Assembly: GCF_013410665.1 (NCBI RefSeq)
Contig: NZ_JACCFM010000001.1
Coordinates: forward strand, 1,612,001 to 1,676,000
From: Leifsonia psychrotolerans
GTDB taxonomy: Bacteria; Actinomycetota; Actinomycetes; Actinomycetales; Microbacteriaceae
Length of the DNA: 64,000 bases
Direction: 5' to 3'
In this document: one piece after another, positions 9,446 through 20,012 of the stretch
How the letters are laid out: the number at the start of each line of letters is the position of its first letter
Numbering within the stretch: position 1 is the stretch's first letter
The notes under the pieces: generated by a model
Database searches by the model: none
What the model was told of the DNA's origin: nothing
What the model saw: the letters and a program-made list of their open reading frames with translations, nothing else
Program-made: the position numbers and the translations under genes

Positions 9446-9755
9446 TCGAGCCCGTCAAGACCTGACACGATCGCCCCTCTAGAACAGGCCGTTGGTCGAG
9501 CCCGTCGAGACCTGAGTGCGATCGCCCCGCTCTCACCCACCAAATCACCAGGGTCTCGACAAGCTCGACCAACGGAAGTTGCGAGCCGAGGCACCACGGT
9601 CTCGACAAGCTCGACCAACGGAAGTTGCGAGCCGAGGCACAAGGGTCTCGACAAGCTCGACCAACGGAAGTTGGCGACCGACGCAACGGAAGTTGCGGGC
9701 CGAGGCACCAGGGTCTCGACAAGCTCGACCAACGGAAGTTGGCGACCGAACCGAC
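9443..9755. repeat. Interspersed GGTCTCGAC repeat cluster between convergent genes
   Basis: Four direct copies of GGTCTCGACAAGCTCGACC plus AACGGAAGTTG start near 9551, 9598, 9643 and 9711. The first three are 45-47 bp apart and the last is 68 bp further on. Two inverse copies (GTTGGTCGAGCCCGTCGAG near 9491 and a weaker one near 9443) allow long hairpins. This fills the whole gap between the convergent acylase and citrate synthase genes and probably also terminates both. The same core recurs at 30.2-30.7 and 56.0-56.2 kb. Confidence 0.85.
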
Positions 9756-9761
9756 CGAAGG

Positions 9762-11069
<1,308 letters not shown>

Positions 11070-11272
11070 GGGGTCTCCCTGAGAAATAATGCCGAGATGC
11101 GGCAACCGGTAAGTTCTGGGCGTACGCAGCAAACACTCATAGTGCGTGGCACGTCAAACCACTTACAGCCTAGGCCGCCCGGCAGCCTACTGTGGCATCT
11201 GCCAAGACCTGTCGCTTATCGTTAGACGAAGTCCACATCCCGCCTGCGTGGGTCGAACTCGTCAGAACCCGA

Positions 11273-12373
11273 TTAGGCGCGAAGTCGCTCTGCTGCTGCC
11301 GCGATCCGCTCATCCGTCGCCGTGAGTGAAAAGCGCACATGCTGCGGGTAGAAGTCCCCATAGAACGGGCCGGGTCCGGCAAGAATTCCGCGGTCGGCCA
11401 GCGCCCCGATGCTCTCCCAGGCGTCGATCCCCGCGGTCGCCCAGAGATAGAGGCCGGCTTCGCTGTGATCGACACGGAAGCCCGCGTCACGCAGGGCCGG
11501 AAGCAACACGGTGCGCCGCGCCCGATAGCGCTCCTTCTGAACGGCAACATGCTCGTCGTCACCGAGGGCAACGACCATCGCGGCCTGCAACGGGGAGGGA
11601 AGCATGAGCCCGGCGTGCTTGCGCACCGTGAGCACCCGTGCCAGCACACCGCTGCAGCCTGCGGCGAACGCTGCCCGGTAGCCGGCCAGGTTCGACTGCT
11701 TGCTCAACGAATAGATGGCCAAGATATTGTGTCGACGACCGTCGGTCACGCGCGGGTCGAGAATGCTCGGGATAGGGTCTGTCGCCCAGGGGCCGTCCCA
11801 GCCCAATTCGGCGTAACACTCGTCGCTCACGATCACCGCGTCGAGCTCGCGTGCCCGCGCGACTGCCGCCCTGAGTTCGGCGATGGAGAGCACCCGGCCA
11901 TCCGGGTTTCCGGGGCTGTTCAACCAGATCAGCTTGGTCGACTCGGGCCACTCGGCCGGGTCGTCGGACGCCAGCGCCGTGGCGCCGGCCATGGCGGCAC
12001 CGATGGCGTAGGTCGGGTAGGCGGCTCGGGGATGCACGATCGTGTCACCCTCACCGATTCCGAGCATGAAGGGCAGCAGGGCGACGAACTCTTTGGAGCC
12101 GATCGTGGGCAGCACGTTCTTCTCGGTGAGCCCGGGCACGCCGCGGCGACGCGCGTACCAGTCGACGATGGCACGCTGCAACTCGGGGGTGCCGACGGTC
12201 TGCGGGTAGGCGTGCGCATCCGTCGCCTCGGCCAGAGCGTTCCTGATCAACGCGGGCGTGACGTCGACGGGTGACCCAATCGACAGGTCGACGATTCCGC
12301 CACGATGCGCACGCGCACGTTCGGCATAGGGAACCATCTGATCCCACGGATAGTCGGGAAGCTGCTTCAGCAC
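11273..12373 (-). CDS. dapC: Succinyldiaminopimelate transaminase
   Basis: 366 residues. Fold-type I PLP aminotransferase: SIGSPVD at the N-terminus, WLNSPGNPDGRV for the substrate/cofactor region, SDECYAELGW, and YSLSKQSNLAGYR with the Schiff-base lysine (about residue 224). The actinobacterial DapC subfamily matches the next-door ferredoxin gene, which precedes it by 9 bp in the same direction; this pairing is common in the phylum. It makes N-succinyl-LL-diaminopimelate precursors using glutamate. Confidence 0.9.
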   Translation of the reverse strand: MLKQLPDYPWDQMVPYAERARAHRGGIVDLSIGSPVDVTPALIRNALAEATDAHAYPQTVGTPELQRAIVDWYARRRGVPGLTEKNVLPTIGSKEFVALLPFMLGIGEGDTIVHPRAAYPTYAIGAAMAGATALASDDPAEWPESTKLIWLNSPGNPDGRVLSIAELRAAVARARELDAVIVSDECYAELGWDGPWATDPIPSILDPRVTDGRRHNILAIYSLSKQSNLAGYRAAFAAGCSGVLARVLTVRKHAGLMLPSPLQAAMVVALGDDEHVAVQKERYRARRTVLLPALRDAGFRVDHSEAGLYLWATAGIDAWESIGALADRGILAGPGPFYGDFYPQHVRFSLTATDERIAAAAERLRA

Positions 12374-12382
12374 GGGCGCGGG

Positions 12383-12706
12383 TTAGTGCTGAACCTGAGG
12401 CGGGAGAACCGCGATCACCGGGTGGTCCTTCGGGATGACTCCGACCTTCGCCGCGCCGCCCGGAGAACCGATGTCGTCGAAGAACTCGACGTTGGCTTTG
12501 TAATAGTCAGCCCACTTCTCGGGAAGGTCGTCTTCGTAGTAGATGGCCTCGACCGGGCAGACCGGCTCGCAGGCGCCACAGTCAACGCATTCATCGGGGT
12601 GGATGTAGAGCGAACGTTCACCCTCGTAGATGCAATCGACCGGGCATTCATCGATGCAGGCACGGTCTTTGACATCGACGCAAGGAAGAGCAATGACATA
12701 CGTCAC
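12383..12706 (-). CDS. fdxA: 7Fe ferredoxin
   Basis: 107 residues. The cysteine pattern matches Azotobacter-type 7Fe ferredoxin: Cys9, Cys17 and Cys50 for the [3Fe-4S] cluster; Cys21, Cys40, Cys43 and Cys46 for the [4Fe-4S] cluster; Cys25 free. Motifs IDECPVDCIYEG and CVDCGACEPVCPVEAIYYED are clear. It is a cytosolic low-potential electron carrier and is probably co-transcribed with dapC. Confidence 0.93.
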   Translation of the reverse strand: MTYVIALPCVDVKDRACIDECPVDCIYEGERSLYIHPDECVDCGACEPVCPVEAIYYEDDLPEKWADYYKANVEFFDDIGSPGGAAKVGVIPKDHPVIAVLPPQVQH

Positions 12707-12762
12707 GGTGTTTCGGTTCCCTTCACGAGCTGGACTTCCAGTCTATGCCTCGTGACGGACTC

Positions 12763-13725
12763 TCAACGGCGCGGCGGAAGTTGCGGCCAGGCCAAGACGA
12801 GTGCGGCGACGAGGGCTGGGACGACAGTCCAGACCAAGCCCAGCGTTCCCGCGGGGATGAGCACCGACCCTCCGACGCTTTTCAGTGAGAGCAGAAATAT
12901 TGTGCCGAGCATTCCGAGGGCAGCTCCGAGAACCGCGAGGCGATCGTGCAACACCAGGCGCAGACCGACCAGCAGGGCACCCGTCGCAAGAATCGCCAGA
13001 ATCAGGCCGATCGGGAACGCCCACCCGAATACCGACACCGTGGTCTGATGCGCGACGGTTCCCAGCATCCCGAAGACGGCACCGACGATCAGCGCGAGCA
13101 CGGCCGCGGCCGCACGGCCGACGGGAGTCACATCGGGCTCGGCATCCGCCCGTCCCGCGCGGTTTCCCACCGACGTCTGGGCGTAGGCCTCACTTCCGGT
13201 GATCGCCAGTACGGCGCCGTCTGGTTCATGCGCCGTGTGGTCGACAACGGACCAGCGTCCAGGATAGGCGGCGATGGCACGCAGCTTCTGGTCGACCTGA
13301 GCGGTCACGTCAATAGCGGTGAGCCGCTGGCTCGCACTCGACGAGACCCGCCGGCTGACGAAGACCGGAGTTCCGGCATCCATCGCCGCATGCGTCAGAG
13401 CCGAGCGCAGCCGATCGTCGTCGGTTCCGATCACGACGGCCGTCGGCTCGATCCGACGAAGCAGCGTCGCGAGAAACGCGTCGAGCTCACGGTCGTCGTC
13501 GTCGATCGAGCCCCCGGATGCCGCGGGCACCACGGCCCACTCGGTGACGTCGAGCTCGGCCAATGCCGTGCGGGTCGAGGAATCCGGTTGGTCGCCCACC
13601 GCGCCAAAAAGCACCGACACCAGGGCACCATCCGAACGCAACCGGGCGATCGTTCCGCCCGTGATGAGGGACTCGTCGCCGGGCCGGCCGACGACGAAGA
13701 CCACGCGTTCACGATTGCCTGACAT
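12763..13725 (-). CDS. Degenerate LmbE/PIG-L-like domain fused to a four-helix membrane domain
   Basis: About 320 residues; starts at ATG 13725, ATG 13731 or GTG 13734 cannot be separated. Residues 1-180 follow the PIG-L/MshB deacetylase fold (VVFVVGRPGDESLITGGTIARL), but the zinc motif H-P-D-D-E is replaced by R-P-G-D-E, so metal-dependent deacetylation is doubtful. The C-terminal about 110 residues form four hydrophobic helices (AVLALIVGAVFGMLG to TLGLVWTVVPALVAALVLA). The architecture suggests a membrane-attached sensor or a retired enzyme. The function is unknown. Confidence 0.6.
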   Translation of the reverse strand: MSGNRERVVFVVGRPGDESLITGGTIARLRSDGALVSVLFGAVGDQPDSSTRTALAELDVTEWAVVPAASGGSIDDDDRELDAFLATLLRRIEPTAVVIGTDDDRLRSALTHAAMDAGTPVFVSRRVSSSASQRLTAIDVTAQVDQKLRAIAAYPGRWSVVDHTAHEPDGAVLAITGSEAYAQTSVGNRAGRADAEPDVTPVGRAAAAVLALIVGAVFGMLGTVAHQTTVSVFGWAFPIGLILAILATGALLVGLRLVLHDRLAVLGAALGMLGTIFLLSLKSVGGSVLIPAGTLGLVWTVVPALVAALVLAWPQLPPRR

Positions 13726-13836
13726 CACCATCACGCCTGAAGCTTAGCCGCGAGATTCTCTGGACGGCCCCGCAGATACGATGTCCGTTCCGCAGTCGGC
13801 TTTACAGCCTCGGTTCCGACCAGTTACAGTAGAAAT

Positions 13837-13852
13837 GTAAGGTTAGCCTTAC
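13837..13852. promoter_or_regulatory. DtxR/IdeR-type iron box upstream of efeU
   Basis: GTAAGGTTAGCCTTAC is a near-perfect palindrome (7 of 8 pairs) that resembles the IdeR/DtxR consensus core TTAGG...CCTAA. It lies 32 bp before the efeU start, where a repressor would block transcription under iron-replete conditions. Confidence 0.65.
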
Positions 13853-13883
13853 CATCCCTCACCCGCTATCCCCAGGAAGCACC

Positions 13884-14759
13884 GTGCTCGCTAACTATCT
13901 CATCGGACTGCGCGAAGGCCTCGAAGCCGCACTCGTGGTCACGATCCTCATCGCCTACATCGTCAAGATCAACCGGAAAGACGTACTTCCGCGTATCTGG
14001 ATCGGTGTGGGCCTCGCGGTGCTTCTGGCGCTGGGCATCGGCGCACTGCTCACCTTTGGGACCTATGGTCTCTCCTTTGAAGCGCAGGAGACCATCGGTG
14101 GCGTGCTCTCGATCGTCGCCACCGGCTTGGTCACCTGGATGGTGTTCTGGATGCTGCGCACCGCGCGCGATCTGAAGGGTCACCTGCAGGGAAACATCGA
14201 CCGCCATCTCGTCGGCGGCGGCATCGGATTGGTGCTGGTGGCCTTCCTCGCGGTCGGCCGCGAGGGCATCGAGACCGCGCTGTTCATCTGGGCCGCGGTC
14301 AAGGCGACCGGTGAGACCACTCTGCCGTTGATCGGTGCAGGGCTCGGCATCCTCACCGCGATCGCACTCGGCTGGCTGATCTACTCGGGGATGCTGCGCA
14401 TCAACCTGTCGAAATTCTTCACCTGGACCGGCGCCATTCTTCTCGTTGTTGCGGCCGGCGTGCTCTCGTATGGCGTGCACGACCTGCAGGAAGCCGGCAT
14501 TCTGCCCGGCCTGCACGCTTTAGCGTTCGATGTGAGTGCTGCGATCCCGCCCGACAGCTGGTACGGCACTCTGCTCAAGGGAACCTTCAACTTCTCGCCC
14601 GCGACGACCTGGCTGGAACTCACGGTATGGCTGGCCTACCTGGTGCCGGCCCTGACCGTGTTCATTCTGAAGAGCCGCGGCGGATCTCGCAGCGCCAGGA
14701 GCGCAGCACTGCCCGAGGCCACACACACCTCATCGAGCACAGCCCACGCGGCCGTCTGA
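13884..14759 (+). CDS. efeU: Iron permease EfeU (FTR1 family)
   Basis: 291 residues from GTG 13884 (AGGAAGC upstream). Two R-E-G-L/I-E motifs, LREGLEAAL (residues 9-17) and GREGIETAL (about 125-133), are the iron-binding signatures of Ftr1/EfeU. Seven membrane helices are visible. It is the first gene of efeUOB and is probably repressed by iron through the box just upstream. It imports iron handed over by EfeO/EfeB. Confidence 0.92.
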   Translation: MLANYLIGLREGLEAALVVTILIAYIVKINRKDVLPRIWIGVGLAVLLALGIGALLTFGTYGLSFEAQETIGGVLSIVATGLVTWMVFWMLRTARDLKGHLQGNIDRHLVGGGIGLVLVAFLAVGREGIETALFIWAAVKATGETTLPLIGAGLGILTAIALGWLIYSGMLRINLSKFFTWTGAILLVVAAGVLSYGVHDLQEAGILPGLHALAFDVSAAIPPDSWYGTLLKGTFNFSPATTWLELTVWLAYLVPALTVFILKSRGGSRSARSAALPEATHTSSSTAHAAV

Positions 14760-14813
14760 TCGCCCAACGTACCCACTCTCTCGACACCCGTTTCGTCACC
14801 ACTAAGGATTCCC

Positions 14814-15983
14814 ATGCGCTCCCGCCTCCTGCTCGTCCCCGCCGTCTGTGCCGCCGGCTTGCTCGCGCTCACCGGCTGCGTGGCCAACGATTCGTCTGAA
14901 GCAGGCGGGCACGCTGCGTTGACCGTTGACAGCGGCGCCGATGCCTGCACTGTGTCGGCCAACACCGTTCCGGCCGGAAACACGCGCTTCACCGTGACCA
15001 ACAGCGGCGACCAGGTGACCGAGTTCTACCTCCTCGGCGATGACGGGTTGCGCATCGCCGGCGAGGTCGAGAACATCGGTCCCGGTCTCAGCCGCGACCT
15101 CGTCGTTTCGCTGCCGGCCGGTAACTACTTCACCGCGTGCAAGCCGGGAATGGTCGGCTCCGGCGTCGGAAAGGCGGCGTTCACCGTTACGAAGGCAGAT
15201 GGTGCGGCAGCCGTCAGCACTGACTTCGGCGCGCAGATCGACACCGCGAATGCCAACTACGCCTCGTACGTGAAAGATCAGATCGGCCAACTTGTCACGG
15301 GCACCGACGCTTTCGTTGCCGCTTACCTCGCCGGCGACGACGACACGGCCCGGAGCCTCTACCCGACGACACGCGCCCACTGGGAACGCGTCGAAACGGT
15401 CGCCGAGTCGTTCGGCGACCTCGACCCGAAACTTGACCTCCGCGAGGCAGATCTCGAAGAAGGCCAGGATTGGACCGGCTGGCACGCCATTGAGAAGGAT
15501 CTCTGGCCGACCGACGCCGAGCCCGGCTTCGTTGCCTACTCACCCGAGAAACGCCAGCAGCTCGCCGACCAGCTGGTCGCCGACACGGCGACGCTGCACA
15601 CCAAAGTCCAAGACCTGAGTTTCACGCTCGCGCAACAGACCAATGGTGCGATCGGCCTGCTCGATGAGGTCGCCCGGGGCAAGGTCACCGGTGAGGAAGA
15701 AATCTGGTCGCACACCGACCTCTGGGACTTCCAGGCCAACGTCGACGGCGCGAAGGTGCTCTATGCCGGGGTGCGAGACATCCTGATCGAGAAGGATCCG
15801 AAGCTGGTCACCACGCTCGACCGTGAGTTCACGGACCTGCAAACCCTGCTCGACGCGCAGCGGGTCGGTGACGGTTTCACGCTCTACACCGCACTGAGTC
15901 CAGCCGAGATCAAGGCCTTGTCCGATCAGGTCAACGCCCTGGGCGAGCCACTGAATAAGCTCACCGCGGCGTTAGTGCTCTGA
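14814..15983 (+). CDS. efeO: Iron-uptake lipoprotein EfeO
   Basis: 389 residues. Lipobox LLALTGC (Cys22). A cupredoxin-like domain (about 40-130) is followed by the imelysin/M75 domain carrying GWHAIEKDLW (about 222-231), the H-x-x-E metal motif. It is attached to the outer face of the membrane and delivers iron to EfeU. It lies 54 bp after efeU and its stop overlaps the efeB start by one base (TGATG), indicating one operon. Confidence 0.92.
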   Translation: MRSRLLLVPAVCAAGLLALTGCVANDSSEAGGHAALTVDSGADACTVSANTVPAGNTRFTVTNSGDQVTEFYLLGDDGLRIAGEVENIGPGLSRDLVVSLPAGNYFTACKPGMVGSGVGKAAFTVTKADGAAAVSTDFGAQIDTANANYASYVKDQIGQLVTGTDAFVAAYLAGDDDTARSLYPTTRAHWERVETVAESFGDLDPKLDLREADLEEGQDWTGWHAIEKDLWPTDAEPGFVAYSPEKRQQLADQLVADTATLHTKVQDLSFTLAQQTNGAIGLLDEVARGKVTGEEEIWSHTDLWDFQANVDGAKVLYAGVRDILIEKDPKLVTTLDREFTDLQTLLDAQRVGDGFTLYTALSPAEIKALSDQVNALGEPLNKLTAALVL

Positions 15984-17296
15984 TGACCACACCCACCGAA
16001 TCCCTTTCAGACCAGCCTGACGCACCCGACACGAAATCCGGTGGAATCTCCCGCCGTGGCCTCCTCGGGCTGGCCGGCGCCGGGATCGCCGGGCTGGGTG
16101 TCGGCATTGCCGGCGACCGCACCGTTGCCGCCCTGGCGGCAAGCGGAACCGGTGCGGTGTCGACGAGCTATCCATTCTTCGGTGAGCATCAGTCCGGGAT
16201 CGTGACGCCGGCGCAAGATCGCCTGCATTTCGCCGCCTTTGACATGTCGGGTTCGGCCACCCGGGATGACCTGATCGAGCTGTTGAAAGACTGGACGGTG
16301 GCCGCGGCCGCGATGACGGCCGGTAAAGACATCGGTGATTTCGGCGCGGTGAGCGGCCCGTACGACGCGCCGCCGGAAGACACGGGCGAGGCACTCGGCT
16401 TACCGGCCTCAGGTCTCACCATCACGTTCGGGTTCGGTCCAACGCTGTTTCAGACGACGGAGGGCGCCGACCGCTTCGGTCTGGCCGCCCGACGGCCAGC
16501 CGAGCTGGTGAACCTCCCGCATTTTCCGGGCGACAGGCTCAACCCTGCCACGAGCGACGGCGACCTCTGCATTCAGGCCTGTGCCGACGATCCGCAGGTG
16601 GCCGTGCATGCCATTCGCAACCTCTCGCGCATCGCGTTCGGGCGTGCGAGCCTGCGCTGGTCCCAGCTCGGCTTCGGCCGCACCTCGTCAACCAGCACCA
16701 GCCAGACCACCCCGCGCAATCTGTTCGGTTTCAAGGACGGAACCGCCAACATCAAGGCCGAAGAGCCCACTGCCGTCAACGACCAGGTCTGGGTCCAATC
16801 GGGTGACGGTGCCGGCTGGCTGGCCGGCGGGTCTTATCTGGTGGCCCGGCGCATCCGTATGGGCATCGAGCCGTGGGATCGTACGATCCTCAGCGAGCAG
16901 GAGGCCGTCATCGGCCGCAATAAGGGTGAGGGCGCTCCGCTGTCGGGTGGCACCGAGTTCACCGAGCCCGATTTTGCGCTCAGCGGGCGCGAGAACATTC
17001 CGCTGATCGCGGAGAACGCGCATGTGCGCTTGGCGCATCCCACGCAGAATGCAGGCATTCGGATGCTCCGGCGTGGCTACAACTTCGTTGACGGCAACGA
17101 CGAACTGGGGCGCCTCAACGCGGGTCTGTTCTTCATCTCGTTCCAGCGTTCCCCGCACCAGTTCACCGAGGTGCAGCTCAACCTGGCCCGTCACGATGCG
17201 CTGAACGAGTACATCACCCACGTGGGATCAGCACTGTTCGCGGTGCCGCCGGGCGCGACGCGCGGAAGCTACGTCGGCGCGACGCTCTTCGCGTAA
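15983..17296 (+). CDS. efeB: Deferrochelatase/DyP-type peroxidase EfeB
   Basis: 437 residues. A twin-arginine signal (ISRRGLLGLAGAGIAGLG, residues about 22-40) marks it as a Tat substrate. The DyP signature GFKDGTAN (catalytic Asp) and the C-terminal RLAHP...RMLRRGYNF region with the probable proximal haem histidine are present. It oxidises ferrous iron and/or removes iron from haem for EfeU. Last gene of the operon, converging on a lipoprotein gene 8 bp away. Confidence 0.93.
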   Translation: MTTPTESLSDQPDAPDTKSGGISRRGLLGLAGAGIAGLGVGIAGDRTVAALAASGTGAVSTSYPFFGEHQSGIVTPAQDRLHFAAFDMSGSATRDDLIELLKDWTVAAAAMTAGKDIGDFGAVSGPYDAPPEDTGEALGLPASGLTITFGFGPTLFQTTEGADRFGLAARRPAELVNLPHFPGDRLNPATSDGDLCIQACADDPQVAVHAIRNLSRIAFGRASLRWSQLGFGRTSSTSTSQTTPRNLFGFKDGTANIKAEEPTAVNDQVWVQSGDGAGWLAGGSYLVARRIRMGIEPWDRTILSEQEAVIGRNKGEGAPLSGGTEFTEPDFALSGRENIPLIAENAHVRLAHPTQNAGIRMLRRGYNFVDGNDELGRLNAGLFFISFQRSPHQFTEVQLNLARHDALNEYITHVGSALFAVPPGATRGSYVGATLFA

Positions 17297-17304
17297 CGAT
17301 TCTT

Positions 17305-17751
17305 CTACTGAGCGGGGATCAGAGCGACGGTGTAGAGCACGCCGCCCTCCGTGGTTCCGGCAACCAGCACGATGTAGGTGGAATTCTTGACCGCGACGAC
17401 TCCGCCGCCTGCCGCGGCCTGTGCCGCCGCATCCACCGTGAAACCTGCGTCTTCCAGCTGAACCCGAGCGTCGCCCAGCGGATCCGTTGAACTCGCCTGG
17501 ATGGTGACCGCCCACCCCTTGTGCGTATCCGCGCCGCCGGCGCCGAACAGAATCTCGCCGTCGATGACGGGCACCTCGGCCGGCCAGCCGGCGGGCAGCG
17601 CGCCACCCAGGCTCACATCGCCACCCGTGGCATCCTGCACCGCGCCGTTGACGAGGTCGCCCGCGGTGCTGCAGGAGGCGAGCAGGGGCACCCCGACGAG
17701 GGCGAGTGTGGCGGCGAGCCCGATGCGCGACAGTCGTGACGGTGTCTTCAT
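17305..17751 (-). CDS. Small lipoprotein of unknown function
   Basis: 148 residues from ATG 17751 (upstream in-frame ATG at 17763 possible). Signal peptide with lipobox LLASC (Cys27), then a compact domain: LPAGWPAEVPVIDGEI, KGWAVTIQASS, ARVQLEDAGFTVD, NSTYIVLVAGTTEGGVLYTV. This is a common exported actinobacterial lipoprotein type with no known role. It lies downstream of typA on the same strand but is separated from it by a terminator. Confidence 0.7.
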   Translation of the reverse strand: MKTPSRLSRIGLAATLALVGVPLLASCSTAGDLVNGAVQDATGGDVSLGGALPAGWPAEVPVIDGEILFGAGGADTHKGWAVTIQASSTDPLGDARVQLEDAGFTVDAAAQAAAGGGVVAVKNSTYIVLVAGTTEGGVLYTVALIPAQ

Positions 17752-17780
17752 GGTGTCAACCATACGGGCTCTTCTGAACT

Positions 17781-17824
17781 GAAAAACGCGGTTGTGGTGA
17801 GGTCTCCCCCGCCACAACCGCGTT
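17781..17824 (-). terminator. Rho-independent terminator of typA
   Basis: A 13-bp inverted repeat (17785-17797 with 17812-17824), followed on the minus strand by five T. It lies 29 bp after the typA stop and just upstream of the lipoprotein gene. Confidence 0.85.
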
Positions 17825-17853
17825 CCGGATCAGTGCACTGACCCTGATGCTGG

Positions 17854-19764
17854 TTAGTTCTGGTTCTGCTTCTTCATGCGCGAGTAGGTGCGTGCACGCG
17901 CGGAGGAGTCGAGCTCCACCTTGCGAATACGAACGAACTCGGGCGTAACCTCGACGCACTCGTCTTCACGAGCGAACTCAAGCGACTCTTCGAGAGTCAG
18001 CTTGCGCGACGGGGTCATGCGCTCGAACGAGTCCGAGGTCGACTGGCGCATGTTGGTGAGCTGCTTTTCCTTGGTGATGTTGACGTCCATGTCATCGGCG
18101 CGCGAGTTCTCGCCGACGACCATTCCCTCATACACCTCTTGGGTGGGCTCAACGAAGAACGACATGCGCTCCTGCAGAGCAACCATGGCGAACGGCGTAG
18201 CCGAACCAGCGCGGTCAGCAACGATCGAGCCGTTGGTGCGCGTGTTGATCTCGCCAGCCCAGAAGTCGTACCCGTGCGAGACGGCGTTGGCGATACCCGC
18301 GCCGCGGGTGATCGTCATGAACTCCGTGCGGAAGCCGATCAGGCCGCGCGACGGAACAATGAATTCCATGCGAACCCAGCCGGTGCCGTGGTTTGACATG
18401 CCGTCCATGCGGCCCTTGCGAGCGGCGAGCAGCTGGGTGATCGCGCCGAGGAACTCCTCGGGAGCGTCAATCGTCAGGTGCTCGTACGGCTCGGCGGTCT
18501 TGCCGTCGATCTTCTTCAGAACCACCTGTGGCTTGCCGACGGTGAGCTCGAAGCCTTCACGACGCATCTGCTCGACCAGGATCGACAGGGCGAGCTCGCC
18601 ACGACCCTGAACTTCCCAGGCGTCCGGGCGGCCGATGTCGACAAGCTTGAGCGAGACGTTACCCACCAACTCCCGGTCCAGGCGGTCCTTGACCATACGG
18701 GCGGTGAGCTTGTGGCCCTTGACCTTGCCGATGATCGGCGAGGTGTTGGTTCCGATGGTCATCGAGATGGCGGGGTCGTCGACCGTGATGGTCGGCAGCG
18801 GGCGCACGTCATCGACGTCGGCGAGGGTCTCACCGATGAAGATGTCTTCGAAGCCGGCAACGGCGACGATGTCACCGGGGCCTGCGCTCTCGGCGGGGAA
18901 GCGGTCCAGAGCCTTCGTGATGAAGAGCTCGGTCACGCGTACGTTCTGAACGGATCCGTCGTGCTTGACCCAGGCCACGGTCTGGCCCTTTTTGATGGTG
19001 CCCTGGAAGATGCGCAGCAGCGCGAGGCGACCGAGGAACGGCGAGGAGTCAAGGTTTGTGACCCACGCCTGAAGCGGGTGCTCGTCGTCGTAAACGGGTG
19101 CCGGAACGTGCTTGAGGATCGCTTCGAAGAGCGGCTCGAGGTCGTCGTTGTCGGGCAGCTCGCCGTTGGCGGGCTTGTTCAGGCTGGCTGCGCCGTTACG
19201 GCCCGATGCATACACGACGGGAACGTCGAGGATCGCGTCAAGGTCGAGGTCGGGCACATCGTCTGCCATGTCGCTGGCGAGGCCGAGGAGCAGGTCCTGG
19301 CTCTCGGCAACAACCTCGTCGATGCGAGCGTCGGGGCGGTCGGTCTTGTTGACCAACAGAATGACGGGCAGCTTGGCCTCGAGTGCCTTGCGCAGCACGA
19401 AGCGGGTCTGCGGCAGCGGGCCCTCACTGGCGTCGACGAGAAGAACAACGCCGTCCACCATGGACAGACCGCGCTCAACCTCGCCACCGAAGTCGGCGTG
19501 GCCGGGAGTGTCGATGACGTTGATGACGATCGGGCCGTCGGTGGCGTGCTTGCCCTTGTACGACACTGCCGTGTTCTTGGCGAGGATCGTGATGCCCTTT
19601 TCGCGCTCAAGCTCGTTCGAGTCCATGGCGCGCTCTTCGAGGTGCGCGTGCTCGGCGAAGGAGTCGGTCTGACGCAGCATGGCGTCAACCAGAGTCGTCT
19701 TGCCGTGGTCAACGTGGGCAACGATCGCTACGTTTCGAAGGTTATTGCGCGTGGCAATCGCCAT
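17854..19764 (-). CDS. typA: Translational GTPase TypA/BipA
   Basis: 636 residues from the ATG at 19764 (MAIATRNNLRNVAIVAHVD). G motifs: AHVDHGKTT (G1), DTPGHADFGGEV (G3), NKTD (G4). Elongation-factor-like domains II, III and V plus the BipA C-terminal domain follow (GLIGFRTEFMT, FVEPTQEVYEGMVVGENSR). It is a ribosome-associated GTPase active under stress and cold. A 33-bp in-frame upstream extension exists but is not conserved in the family. Confidence 0.95.
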   Translation of the reverse strand: MAIATRNNLRNVAIVAHVDHGKTTLVDAMLRQTDSFAEHAHLEERAMDSNELEREKGITILAKNTAVSYKGKHATDGPIVINVIDTPGHADFGGEVERGLSMVDGVVLLVDASEGPLPQTRFVLRKALEAKLPVILLVNKTDRPDARIDEVVAESQDLLLGLASDMADDVPDLDLDAILDVPVVYASGRNGAASLNKPANGELPDNDDLEPLFEAILKHVPAPVYDDEHPLQAWVTNLDSSPFLGRLALLRIFQGTIKKGQTVAWVKHDGSVQNVRVTELFITKALDRFPAESAGPGDIVAVAGFEDIFIGETLADVDDVRPLPTITVDDPAISMTIGTNTSPIIGKVKGHKLTARMVKDRLDRELVGNVSLKLVDIGRPDAWEVQGRGELALSILVEQMRREGFELTVGKPQVVLKKIDGKTAEPYEHLTIDAPEEFLGAITQLLAARKGRMDGMSNHGTGWVRMEFIVPSRGLIGFRTEFMTITRGAGIANAVSHGYDFWAGEINTRTNGSIVADRAGSATPFAMVALQERMSFFVEPTQEVYEGMVVGENSRADDMDVNITKEKQLTNMRQSTSDSFERMTPSRKLTLEESLEFAREDECVEVTPEFVRIRKVELDSSARARTYSRMKKQNQN

Positions 19765-19963
19765 AAAAGGGTTCCTCACAAAGAATTGCAGCCGCACAGT
19801 GTTCGAATGCGACGAAGAATGGAAGTGGGATCAGAGCTGACCCAATCGACAATCTTACCGCACTGAAACTGTGCGTTTACGCGGAGAGCCATATTAGCTG
19901 CTGACGCAGAGAAAGTGGAATCCTCGCCGTCGCTTCGGTGCGAATGCCTCTCCGGCACAGAGA

Positions 19964-19996
19964 AGGGCGGGAACGAGGTTCCCCCCGTCCCGCCCT
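19964..19996 (-). terminator. Hairpin after the first peptide-importer ATPase gene
   Basis: AGGGCGGGA (19964-19972) pairs with TCCCGCCCT (19988-19996). It lies 17 bp beyond the stop of the ATPase gene at 20013. The 248-bp gap between this gene and typA otherwise holds the typA promoter region. Confidence 0.6.
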
Positions 19997-20012
19997 CGAA
20001 ACTGTCACACTC

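Noticed and set aside
18478..19866. Long open frame on the plus strand over typA (462 codons)
   Set aside because: It is the antisense shadow of typA, whose GTPase motifs are clear; high GC creates such frames.
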